A stretch of 64,000 nucleotides of DNA from Amanita rubescens (lineage: Eukaryota; Basidiomycota; Agaricomycetes; Agaricales; Amanitaceae). Below, piece after piece: positions 1-11,200 of this stretch. The stretch lies in assembly GCA_015039365.1 (NCBI GenBank), contig WION01000111.1, forward strand, positions 1 to 64,000. Reading direction: 5' to 3'. The notes under the pieces are model-generated. The model was not told the origin of the DNA and made no database searches. It saw only the letters and a list, made by a program, of their open reading frames with translations. Within the stretch, counting starts at the first letter, position 1. Every line of letters begins with the position of its first letter. The position numbers and the translations under genes were made by a program.

Positions 1-3000
1 GTAGCTCGACATCGAGTGCAGCCAAAATTTCACCAGGCTTTGGGAGCAACTTGAAACGGAGCTTGCAAATTGATATGAAAGACCTGGTTGGCGACTCTGT
101 GGCGAATGTTCGTGTCGTTAGTTCTCTCTTCCGCGATGTGCTAATAACAGAACTACTTTTTAGATGAGCATTAGCCCAGGGTCTCGAGATGTCGTTTTGG
201 CAGCGTGCGTATCATTTCGTCTAGCTATTTTAAACGCGTTTTGATTAGAGCTCGTACACGTAGTCGCCGAGGGATGTACATCATTGACCTCGAAACACCG
301 CTTGAAGTACCTCGCTTTCTTCCTCAAGGTGGAACGTGGGACGTTGCAGACGTGCAGTGGAACCCGCATCCTACTCGCGCAGAGTACATCGTATCCACCT
401 CTGCTGAAAAATTGTATGTTCCGTAACTCTACTCTTCTGCGGGCGGTTTATACGAACAAGCTTAGGTTGATTTGGAACTTGGTGCTCCGCGGCAAAACCA
501 ACATAGAGCACGTTTTACAGGCTCACTATCGTGCCATTACTGATATCAATTGGCATACAACGGAATGTGATACGGTCGTCAGTACTGGTATCGACTCTTG
601 GGTATGGGCTTGGGATTTACGTGATCCTAGGAAGCCTATCTTTGGTGGGTTTTATTTCAAAGGATTAGTGTACTCGCTGACGCGCGTATCCCCAGGTTTG
701 TCTGCGTTTAAATGTAAGCAAACCATTTCATCAATTCAACAATCTAACATGCCATAGCCGGAGGGACGCAAGTCAAGTGGAACAGACAAGATGGCAACAT
801 CTTAGCATCCTCGCATGCTAATGAAGTTTACATCTGGGACCGTCGAGTACGTTTGAATCCGTTTCGTTTTATGCGATCGTTTCTCATTATGCGTTCCCAG
901 AAAGGATCTCTCCCACTAACTCGCATTCATGCTCACAACTCCAAAATCTATGGTATCGACTGGTCACACAACCTCCGGAACGAGATTGTCACATGTTCTC
1001 TTGATAAATCCATAAAAGTATGGGACGTCTCGGAATCTCGCATATCCAACATGTACGGCAGCCGGCCGACTAAGGTGTCATTCCTCGACAAAATCAAGGA
1101 GAATGAGTTTAGCATCCGCGGCCCGTTGGCGCAATGCGACCCTATAAGGATCATCAACACTCATTATCCCGTTTGGCGGGCAAGATACTTGCCATTTGGG
1201 AGAGGCATTTTGAGCCTGGCGCAGAGAGGAGAGACGGCGTTGGAGATGTACGCTTTGAATGGTCCCGTGGAAAACAATACGGCAGTTGAAGTCTTTGAAG
1301 GCCATACAGATGTTGTGAAGGAGTTTGTATGGAGAAAAGGAGATTACGGTACGAATCTTTTATTCTTCATGTTATTGTTCATTAAATGCTCGATTCAGAT
1401 GAATTCCAACTAATTACGTGGTCGAAAGACCGAACGTTGAAGTTCTGGCCTATAGACATGGAAGTGTTGCAGGTGCGTTGACGGTCATTATTCTTCTTTT
1501 TGCAATGCTTATTTAGTGGAATCAGAAAGTCGGGTATGAGTCGGACCCGTCTAGGAGCAAGCACCGCGGCAGCATGCGGCCACACACCATTTCGTACAGA
1601 AATCCACCTGACGGCGTGGACCATGTAATGGCGTTGTCAGGACCCTCGAGAAACCGTCCAACCTTCGTTCAAGTGCGTCCTGTCATCTTGCCCGACATAC
1701 AGTATGTGCTTTCTATTTCCTTCGTTTCATTGTATCTTACTCAAGTGAAATTAGCGCGGCAGGTACTTTGCGTGAGTAGTTGCAGCCTCATGTTCAGTTT
1801 TGTAATATAACCAATTTCATTAATAGGAGCGACGACGAAGCCGATAAATGTGCTCGCTAACACCTCGGCAAGGCCAAGAGGGGAGACTATGAGCCGAGGG
1901 ATTGGGATTGGACCTGGGAAGAGTGCAGCAACGATCAACGCCTTCATGTGGTTGTCAAACGTCAAAGTCGGGGAACCGAAGGAGAATAGCTCCGGCCCTG
2001 CGAGTAAAGAGAGAGATGGAAGGTCCCGATCAAGACTGAGCTTGAAGATGAAGCAGTTGGAGCCTGCTGCTGCTACGGTCGCCGATCGTATGGGTTCGAC
2101 GGAATTGGGCAAGAGAAGGAGAAGCGAAAGTAGATCCAGGGCTGTAGATGGCCAGGATTCGACTGGCCAGTCACTGCAGGACGAGTTGAGTTTCTTTTCC
2201 TGCTGTATTGAAGGGAACGCTGATTGTTTAAAAGGATTACAACCGTATTGACCAAGCTCCAGGCGCACAAGATCAAGCTCGAAAAGGTGATTTGATCGTT
2301 TTTGCCTAGTGACGATGTGCTCATAAACTCTCACAGCATGACTTGACGAAGAAGCTCAATTGCACTTTAGGTCTACACGGTCCATGGGGCGAAGTCCACA
2401 AGTTACAGGTGTTTATCCGGGTTACATTCACTTTTCCCCGCGATTATCCTCATGCCAAGTATCCACATGGGATCCCGACTGTTGATTTGGAGCGGAACCC
2501 TCTTATCCCCATTTCTCTCCGTGCATTCATGCTTCGTCGCCTACGGACCATCCGAGAACGGCGCCGCCCATGTCTTGAAGCGTGTCTCCGGTTCCTTCTC
2601 TTTGGCGACGAAGAGGAAGAACAGCCTGGGCCTGTCCTACACATGGACTCCGAAAGCTCTTCAGAGGAGGAATCCACGTCTGTAGGTCGGGAGAGAAGGA
2701 AGAAGAAGAAAGAAGTGCCTGCCATCAGCATGTTGAGGAACCATAAGAATTTGGCGGAACCTCGGACTTCTCAAGGGACGTTTGGGCCTAATGGGGAGCT
2801 GGTGTGCTTCTTCCGTGCATCGCCGAGGATTGTGAGGAACGTACTGAGGGGGCTGACGAATGGGACTGCCAGTGGTTCCGACGTGACGCCTATGTCGCCT
2901 CCCAAGCAACTTGAAGAATTACCAGGTACGCCTCACGTCGGAGCTTTCCCAGACCAAGATGGTGGAATGCCCGGGCTGCTGAGATCTCCTTCGCTCGTTC

Positions 3001-5254
3001 AAGATGCCATGTGGAAGCTGGGAGTCGCGGCAAAGGATAGGGATAGAGGGTTGAAACCTCTAACCGACGCTCGGCGCGACGAACCGGGAAACGGTATTGT
3101 CAGGGTGATGGCGAACGTTTTAGCGTATTCGCGGCAGGCGAAGGCCAGGAGGGAATCTGATGGAACTCATCACCCGATATCCGGGGCCGCCTCTGTCAAT
3201 GGTGGGGACGGCGGGAAGAATTATGCATTTGTTGCTACGAGGAGTACGGTGTTCCTTGTGAGCACGAATGAGACGGCGGGTCCTGACAAGAAGGTGGCTG
3301 TCGGGTATATATATGCTTGTCCTGAAGAGGGTTTGGTGGAGGTCTGTGCGCGGAATGCGAAGAACGCGAGAGCGTGTGGGAGGTATGACCACGAAAGGGT
3401 CTTCAAGATGCTTCAGACGTTGTTTGTTGTTGAGAAGAGAAGAGGAGCGGGGAATGTTAAAGAGGACAAGGCTGGCTTTGCGTCGGATATCCTAGCGAAG
3501 CGGGTGGTCATGGATCTGTAAGTTTAATTGTATTTCTTGGTACGTTTGACTCTAACCATTTTACATTACAAGATATACGGACTTTGCAAAAAACAAGGAC
3601 GTTCAGATGCTCGGCATGCTGTCTATGCTCGTGCTGCAAACTCGTTATTGCACACTTGAGATTCTGGGTCCTTTTGCTATGCCCGCATCTTCTGCAAACC
3701 CCATTATAACACAACAACGCCTTACATCTCGCCCTGACTTTGGTGGGATTGTCAACTCGTCAACTATGCTGACTGTTCCTAAAATCGGCCCGGTTGATTA
3801 TTTCAACCTTACCAGAGCGATAAACGGTGCAGCGCCTATGCCGCCCTCGTCTCCGGAATGGCCACGTCTGGCCACTATGCCTATGTCCCCTCCGCCGCCT
3901 CTGTCCAATCCGAGCACATCTCGCGGTTCGTGGTCCAGTTTGTTTGGAGCAGGCGGCGTCAAGCAGTTTGTGCAGGAGACGTTTACGAAGGATGGACCAC
4001 AGACGCCATTGATCGTGTTGGATCCTAGCACGGTTGCGGAGAATGTCAAAGGCGGAGAGGGAAAGGCTGGACGGACGTTGTCCGGGGGATCTGGAGCGAG
4101 CGGCAGGGCTTTGGAAGGTGTTGGTGTGGTTACCACGAAGCAGCAACAGCAGCAACCCCAGCAAAAGAAAGGGAAGCAGCGGAGAGAATCTGCGTATGCA
4201 GTGCTCCAGCCGCAACCGCAGTCTCAGAGTGCTCAAATGGGGCCGTTGCCGTTACAGCAACTACAGGCAGGACTCGATGGTCCGCCTCCGCTGCCACCAC
4301 CACCGCCGTCGACGAGGTCGCGAAGTGAGATTGTGCCTGGGCCCTTGAAGGCTTCTCTCTCGTATTCGTCTACTTCATCGGGAGGATCGTCTGGGGCCGG
4401 ATCCGGGACTGGGATCAAGAGGTCGCCCTTGGTGCCCATTGAGAATGTCGATTGGGGCACGAGAAGGCGGGGTGGTGGTAGGGAGGCGGATAAGGGGAAG
4501 AAGAGGGTTGTGTTCCAGGAGGATGAAGGAGATAGGTGAGCGCTTTGCGCTGAATGGTGCACATGTTGCAATGTTAATGAGTTTCTGTTTAGACAGCCGC
4601 CCTTGTTTGGCCGGCAGCTGGTTGAGCAATTCAAGGCGCATGTGCATGCGTATGCGGAGATTCTGCACCGGTGGAAGATGGACCATCAGAGGTTGGAGTT
4701 GCTTAAAGCCGTCGGCAAGAGTATGTCAATGAAGAAAGAAGCAGAAGGGCATGGAATCAGTAAGTACTTGATCGGAAGCGCGTCCCGGTGCGATTGAGTG
4801 ATGTATCTTTGCAGATATGGCCAAAGTGTGCAATGTGTGTTTGACGACAACAGACAGGAACGGATGTCCAGTATGCGGGAGCCGAATCGGGGCTTTGCTT
4901 TGTTCGGTGTGCCGATTACCTGTCAAAGGTACTCAGACTATATTGCTTTTGCGATAGCGGTGCGCTGATGCTTCCTCTCTTCCAGGACTGTCAAGGACAT
5001 GCATGTTGTGCTTCCATGTTGCGCACATGTCATGTCTAAAAAAGATGACTGTACCCATGTGTCCCACCGGGTGCGGATGTTTTTGTGATGGACAGTACGG
5101 AGAATGGGATGTGGGGAGTGCTGTTGGGCCTGGGACGTCGGTGCAGCATATTCCTCCATCGACGAGAGCATCATCGGTTATGCCACCTGATTTTGATGCA
5201 GTGCTGCATTATCGGACACAGTACACGCCTTCACCCAGTTTGTTATTGTCGTAG
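1..5254 (+). CDS. WDR59: WDR59/Mtc5 (Sea3) subunit of the SEA/GATOR2 complex, 5' end outside window
   Basis: Probable GATOR2/SEACAT subunit, which relays amino-acid status to TORC1 at the vacuole. The frame is open from base 3, so the start lies upstream. WD40 blades run to about 1,700, with the family motif FLPQGGTWDVADVQWNP near 320-370 and SLDKSIKVWD near 1,000. An RWD domain follows at about 2,340-2,620 (GLHGPWGE, then FTFPRDYP). Next come long disordered Ser/Pro/Gln-rich stretches (2,650-4,540) and a C-terminal zinc/RING-like domain (4,820-5,110) starting CNVC and containing CPVC, CSVC and CPTGC. Many small introns join in frame: 108-163, 205-263, 414-465, 645-757, 847-900, 1,349-1,398 and 1,473-1,516. 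A 17-nt exon at 1,755-1,771 is needed to keep frame. This order of domains is diagnostic of WDR59. The 3' end is duplicated twice downstream. Confidence 0.9.
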
Positions 5255-5639
5255 CACTGGTTCGCCCTTATAATTTCACAACAGAAGATAGCCAACTGTG
5301 ACCTGCATTCGGGAAGCCCCAGTGCAAATAGGTCCTTTGTGTGGAAGGTAATTAACTGACATGGCAGTATCTGATGCTGTGATGCATATGAATCTCAGTC
5401 AAGATGGTTGGCCAATGCAGGTTATAGTTCGTTATCTATTGTAAAGACAGCAGGGGTGGGACTCTTGGTAGAGAAAGGGGTTCAGGCGGGTAGACGGTGT
5501 ATTTGGTGATTCCGTGGTGAATTAGTCGATCAACGGGGCCGTGCGGGTTTGCCCCTTGTTCATTCGGTTGTCCGTGAGATCACCAGTTTAAGGATATCGA
5601 TGGCCTTGGATATGCCACGCGAAGCCCATAGTATCACAA
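5255..5639. other. WDR59 3' flank, nothing recognised
   Basis: Non-coding stretch after the WDR59 stop. It holds no long open frame, tRNA or clear repeat. It does not match the 3' flanks of the two partial WDR59 copies, so those copies share a different downstream sequence from the intact gene. Confidence 0.6.
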
Positions 5640-5930
5640 AGTTTTGTTTTTGTGATTGATCATGGCAGGTAGTATGCAGAATTTGGAACTTGTCCTGTTG
5701 AACCACGTCCTGCGGTCGACGAGAGCATCGTCGGCTATGCTGCCTGATGCCGTCTACACCTTTGCAGCCAACTTTGTAATATTGTAACGGTAGCGGACAA
5801 ACAAAGAGTCACCGGCCATATTCCAAAAGATCGCACACGCTGTCGCGCCATCTCCGCAGGCCCGCTCTCGTGATCTACTCGGATCGTACGAGCAGTAATC
5901 CTATAATTGCCAACCTATCATGGCTTTGGT
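5640..5930 (+). repeat. Extra copy of the WDR59 last exon and an alternative 3' flank
   Basis: Around 5,715-5,745 the string CGACGAGAGCATCGTCGG and its surroundings repeat the WDR59 last exon (5,160-5,180). Downstream (5,750-5,930) the sequence matches 15,330-15,600 closely, including CGAGCAGTAAT and CCTATCATGGC. It is in the same orientation as WDR59 and the pseudogene at 14.1-15.6 kb. With that pseudogene it forms a pair of direct repeats bracketing the NLR gene. It is not translated in any long frame. Confidence 0.75.
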
Positions 5931-5959
5931 GACGAGCTTCTACGAGTCGCGACGAAAGC

Positions 5960-7740
5960 AACTTTATTCCCTATTCAACCACTTGTCGGTATGAGCGAGC
6001 AGGTCTACGGTCGGGGTCCATGGTTAAAAACTTGGAAATATTGGAAGAGCGGTCGCTGTTGCTGCTCTTGCAAGAGTTTCTGCTATTGGTCCTGATTTGA
6101 CTGGCAAACCTGTTGTCGTGTCGAATGCTCGAAACCATCGAATTAACGGCAAAGGTATGAAATCTTAGTTGCATGATAGACTAACTAACTCTCATCAGCC
6201 ATTCAATGAATACCTTTGTGATCGTCATCACCAGCACGCCGCTACATTTGATTCCACCTCAACTCCTCTCGCGTTGCCCGAGCCACGTTGTCCCCGACAT
6301 AGAGAACACGGAAAACGAGGCATACCTAAACCCCCAGCCAGCGCGACGCCAATTTCGCGGATGGTAAAGTCACCAGTCGTGTTTCCTCTTATTCCCAGAA
6401 ACTAGAGAATATGGCCAAATACACGGTGGTTGAAGGGTGGACGCAGTTCGGGAAGAGGGACGTGCAATAGTGATGGTGCTGAGATAGACAGAGGGAAACG
6501 GGAACAATAGAGAAGGAGGCCGAGGAAAGTAGGCCACAAGATTCGTGAAGGATCATTTGAAGACCGAGCCGAGCGAAGAAGAGGGCTGCTTTACCGAAGA
6601 CGGCTGCATTGGTTACAACGTTCCGCAAGATCCTTTGCTTGCTCCAAATGAACGACGGATCCCCAAGTCTAGTGTCAGTGACGTCCCACTCGCCTGCGGG
6701 TACATCTTTAACGGACGAAGAAAGACGACAGCCTACCTCTTGCACAAGTGCAGCAGTGCCAGTTTGTATCGACGAACCAAGTTACGAGATCCTAGTTGGC
6801 CAGAACTGCCTGCACCGCTCCTTCCCCTACCTTCGGAAGCTGTCGTATTTCCTTCCAAAAAGCAAGACAAGCTGACCAACCGTCGTCGTCTATCGCTAAA
6901 TTGTCATACTGCACGAGCGGACCGGCGGATGCAATCGATGATCTCTGTAGCGTTCACGGCAACGATCTCGGATGGCATTGTCAACAGCAACCATGGTACC
7001 TGGTCGAAGGGAATAAACGCAGCAAAAGGGAGATTGGTCTCGCTCATTCGCATCTTGAGAATTGTGACGGGGTCCAACGGATAGCGTTGAGCGAACATCG
7101 GGAATATCCGACACGAGGAAGCTCTAGTCTTGACGGGCTCGGGGAGTGCGTAGTCAAAAGGTAAAATCGAGTCCTACCCTACGACAAACGGAACACGGCT
7201 TACAATCGGAGCGACCAGCGTTTACGGCGGTGGGCGTCACAGATGAACACTCGGTTCTGACTTTGAGGAAGTGATAGGGAACGATATCCACATTTCTGTC
7301 GGGACGATATCGTTCTTTCGAGTGTCCAGCTGTCGCTCGGGAGGCGTTCGCAATAGGAAAGAAGTATGATTGAGTGAGACACCGTTGCCGTTCGGACGGT
7401 GACAGCCCGGACGGCGAGTTTCCAATGAAGCTTCTGTGTCGGTGGGACTCCCGATAAGGGGAAGTCTCCAAACTGATTGTTGCCGGGAATTGAACGGAAA
7501 GATGCTTTAGCAAATGGGATAGACTCGGACCAGAAGAGGGAATTGTTTCTCTCGATGCCAGTGGACAATGGCCCTTTGTACCAGGTGAGAAGGCAGCCTT
7601 CGAAGTATTCATCAGCAAGGGTAAGCGGAGGGCGACTCATGGAGGCAATGGTAGTGACGATTGCGGCCTCGGGACGTGAAGGGACTTTTTTCAAAAAAAA
7701 GAAGAAATCCTCATTTAGCCTGCCCCGTTAATAGTTATGC
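5960..7740. other. Decayed sequence with coding-like scraps, identity unknown
   Basis: Several broken frames occur on both strands. On the plus strand, about 6,062-6,154 reads as a plausible exon ending at a good intron (6,155-6,198, GT..CTAACT..CAG), but no open frame continues beyond it. On the minus strand, frames between 7,700 and 6,890 look protein-like over short runs and switch frame repeatedly. I recognise no family in any of them. The most likely reading is one or two decayed genes. Confidence 0.4.
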
Positions 7741-8222
7741 CTTTGGCACATGGTAGTAGGTAGGACATCCACTATACATATGGTATACAAATTGTGAGTC
7801 TGCCTGTGGGATGTCTTTGGCCACCAAAGATAGGTGCACTGTGTGCCAGGTTGGTGAGGTGACTCTTCATTATTTCCTTCTCTTCAAATTTCGCAGTGAT
7901 GCTGAACAATCATTTTTTGGGCATTAGTACATTCATCCTCTTCTGAGAGTCATGTGTAGATGAGTTATGTTTTTGAAAGCTGTTTACCTTTTTTGAAGTT
8001 TTCTTGTACATTGTGGGGATCTGCAGTTAAGGTTGGTGTCAAAAGTATACTGGAAGTACACTCAGCATGACAGCACCCAGTTGGTACTAGTACAGTGCAT
8101 TCAGTCTTGTAAAGCAGACATGATCAAAGGCAATTTCAAATTATTTTTAACCATAAATGTTCATAACACCAGACTCCAGTATTCAGCATACTATTCATCA
8201 CCGGGCTACGGCCTACTGTACA
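7741..8222. other. CpG-poor 3' flank of the NLR gene
   Basis: TG/CA-rich DNA with very few CpG, like the NLR body next to it. It contains short inverted repeats such as CTTTGGCCACCAAAG (about 7,816). No open frame of note. It probably includes the NLR 3' UTR. Confidence 0.5.
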
Positions 8223-11200
8223 CTACATATATGTATATTCTTGTTTTGCTCCATATTTCAGCAACAGATCCACAATGGACTTGTGATCCTGCTCAGATGC
8301 AGCCACACTGTGAAGAGCTACATTAAGGTGCTCCTGTGGTGCACCATGATCAAGCAGTACTTGCACAGCTGCTTCATTACCTCTAAGAGATGCTGCTTGC
8401 AGTGCATTAGAAACTTCTAATTTCACAACATAAAGGCTGCTTTCATCACTGTCATTGACATTATGATGTCCATATGCCTCAATATGCACAGTGTGGTTGC
8501 AGCTGACATTGGCACCTGCTTGCAATAGCAATTCCACAATCCCCACATGACCCACATATGATACAGCTTGTAGGGCATTTCCATACTGTCCTCCCTGTGC
8601 ATTCACATCAGCATGTGTTTCAACCAGCAGCTCAACAATGTGTTTGTGACCCCTATATGATGCAGCTTGCAGGGCATTTCCAAACTGTCCTCCCTGTTCA
8701 TTCACATTTGCTCCTCTTTCAACCAGGAACTGAACAGTGTGTTTGTGACCCTGATATGATGCAGCTTGCAGGGCACTTCCATACTGTCCTCCCTCTGCAT
8801 TCACATCTGCACCACTCTCAACCAGAAACTCCACAATGTCCCAGTAACCATAAGGTCCATAACATGATGCAGCCTGCAGTGCATTTCCAAATTCTCCTCC
8901 TTGTGCATTCACATCTGCTCCTCCCTCAACCAGCAGTTCCACAATGTCATTGTGACCCCAATATGATGCAGCCTGCAGGGCACTTCCATATTGTCCTCCC
9001 TCTGCATTCACATCTGCACCACTCTCAACCAGTAGTTCCACAATGCCCCAGTGACCATAACATGATGCAGCCTGCAGTGCATTTCCATATTCTCCTCCTT
9101 GTGCATTTGCATCTGCTCCTCCTTCAACCAGCAGCTCCACAATAGCATTGTGACCCCAATATGATGCAGCTTGCAGGGCACTTCCATATTGTCCCCCCTC
9201 TGCATTCACATCTGCACCACTCTTAACCAGTAGCTCCACAATTCCCCAGTTACCATAACATGATGCAGCTTGCAGAGCATTTCCATATTCTCCTCCTTGT
9301 GCATTCACATCTGCTCCTCCTTCAACTAGCATCTCCACAATGTCCTTGTGACCCTGATATGATGCAGCCTGCAGGGCACTTCCATACTGACCTCCCTTTG
9401 CATTTACATTTGCACCCCTCTCAACAAGCAGCTTCACAATGTCCCAGTGACCATCATATGATGCAGCTTGCAGTGCATTTCCATATTCTCCTCCTTGTGC
9501 ATTCACATCTGCTCCTCTTTCAACCAGCAGTTCCACAATATCCCCATGACCCTGATATGATGCAGCTTGCAGGACACTTCCATACTGTCCTCCCTTTGCA
9601 CTCATATCTGTGCTCCTCTCAACCAGCAGCTCCACAATGTCCCAGTGACCATAACATGATGCAACTTGCACAGCATTTTCAAGTTCTCCTTGTGCATTTA
9701 CAGCTGCCCCTCTTTTGACCAGAAGCTCTACAATGTCCTTGTGATTCCAATGTATTGCAGCTTGCAAGGCATTTTCATACTGTCCTCCTTGTGCATTCAC
9801 ATCTGCTCCTTTTTCAACCAGCAGCTCTACAATGTCCTTGCGATTCCAATGTATTGCAGCTTGCAAGGGATTTTCATCCTGTCCTCCTTGTGCATTCAAA
9901 TCTGCACCTCTTTCAACCAACAGCTCTACAATGTCCTTGTGATTCCAATGTATTGCAGCTTGCAGGGCATTTTCATCCTTCACATCTGCTCCTCTTTCAA
10001 CCAACAGCTCTACAATGTCCTTGTGATTCCAATATATTGCAGCTTCCAGGGCAGTTTCATACTGTCCTCCTTGTGCATTCACATTTGCTCCTCTTTCAAC
10101 CAGCAGCTTCACAATGTCCTTGTGATTCCAATGTATTGCAGCTTGCAAGGCATTTCCAAACTGTCCTCCCTGTGCATTCACATTTGCTCCTCTTTCAAGA
10201 AGCAGCTTTACAATGTCCCTGTAACCAAAACATGATGCAACTTGCAGGGCATTTCCATACTGTCCTCCTTGTGCATTCACATCTGCACCTCTTTCAAGCA
10301 ATAACTCAACAATACCATTGTGGCCATGATATAATGCAGCATGCAGGGCATTTCCAAACACCCCTTCCCATGCATTAATATCTGCACCTCTCTCAAGCAG
10401 TAGCTCAACAATATCCTTGTGGCCATAATGTGATGCAACCTGTAGTGCATTTCCAACTTTAGCACCACAGGCATTGATATCCATATCTGGATTATACTTT
10501 AGAAGGACCTTTATGATAGCCATGTGTTTATTCTGTGATGCTACACATAATGCTTCTATGATCTCAATGTCCCTCCTGACACTTGGTAGCAACCACTCAG
10601 TTGTTATCACAAGGCCATGAAATGCAGCACAATGTAAAAGGCTTGATCTTTTCATATCTTCTATGTATGGATATATCCAATGTGTTGCATTATGTATTCT
10701 AATCCAGTTTTGAAAAGCAAGGCTTGTAAGTACAAAAAGTTTCTTGATCTTTTCAATAACATCAAGTTCCTGATGGGCCTCTAGGATATGCTGTGGCCAA
10801 TATGCTGCAGAATATCTAATAAGTGACCATTCATCTCCTGCATCAGTATGACTTTCATCTCCTGCATCATTATGACTTTCATCTCCTGCATCAGCATGAC
10901 TTTCACTTTTAGAGTCAAGTATGCAAGTCAAACAACATTGCCCTATAAAACTCCACCCTTGTGAGGGATCCATGATCACATTGGCCTGTATGGTCCTTTG
11001 CTTTTTTAGAATGTACTGCTTGACAGATGCGTGTGCTAGTTGTATTGTGCTATCATCCATTCTAGTCACCAGACTAGAACAAATTTTTAGAATATCTAGT
11101 GGAGATGATAGCTTTCCATCTGAATCAAAGGTATTCTTTTCCATATCAAACTCCACAACAGTTGCCAGATACTCCATGTGCAATGGTTCCTTTGCAAATG

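Noticed and set aside
8558..10378. Long plus-strand open frames (195, 152, 189 and 207 codons) with repeated LQLAGHFH-like text
   Set aside because: They are antisense shadows of the ankyrin repeats; the repeat period and lack of CpG remove stops on the opposite strand.
8262..10500. Regular 99-bp periodic repeats that could look like a CRISPR or satellite array
   Set aside because: The period is coding, in frame and ankyrin-like; the genome is fungal.
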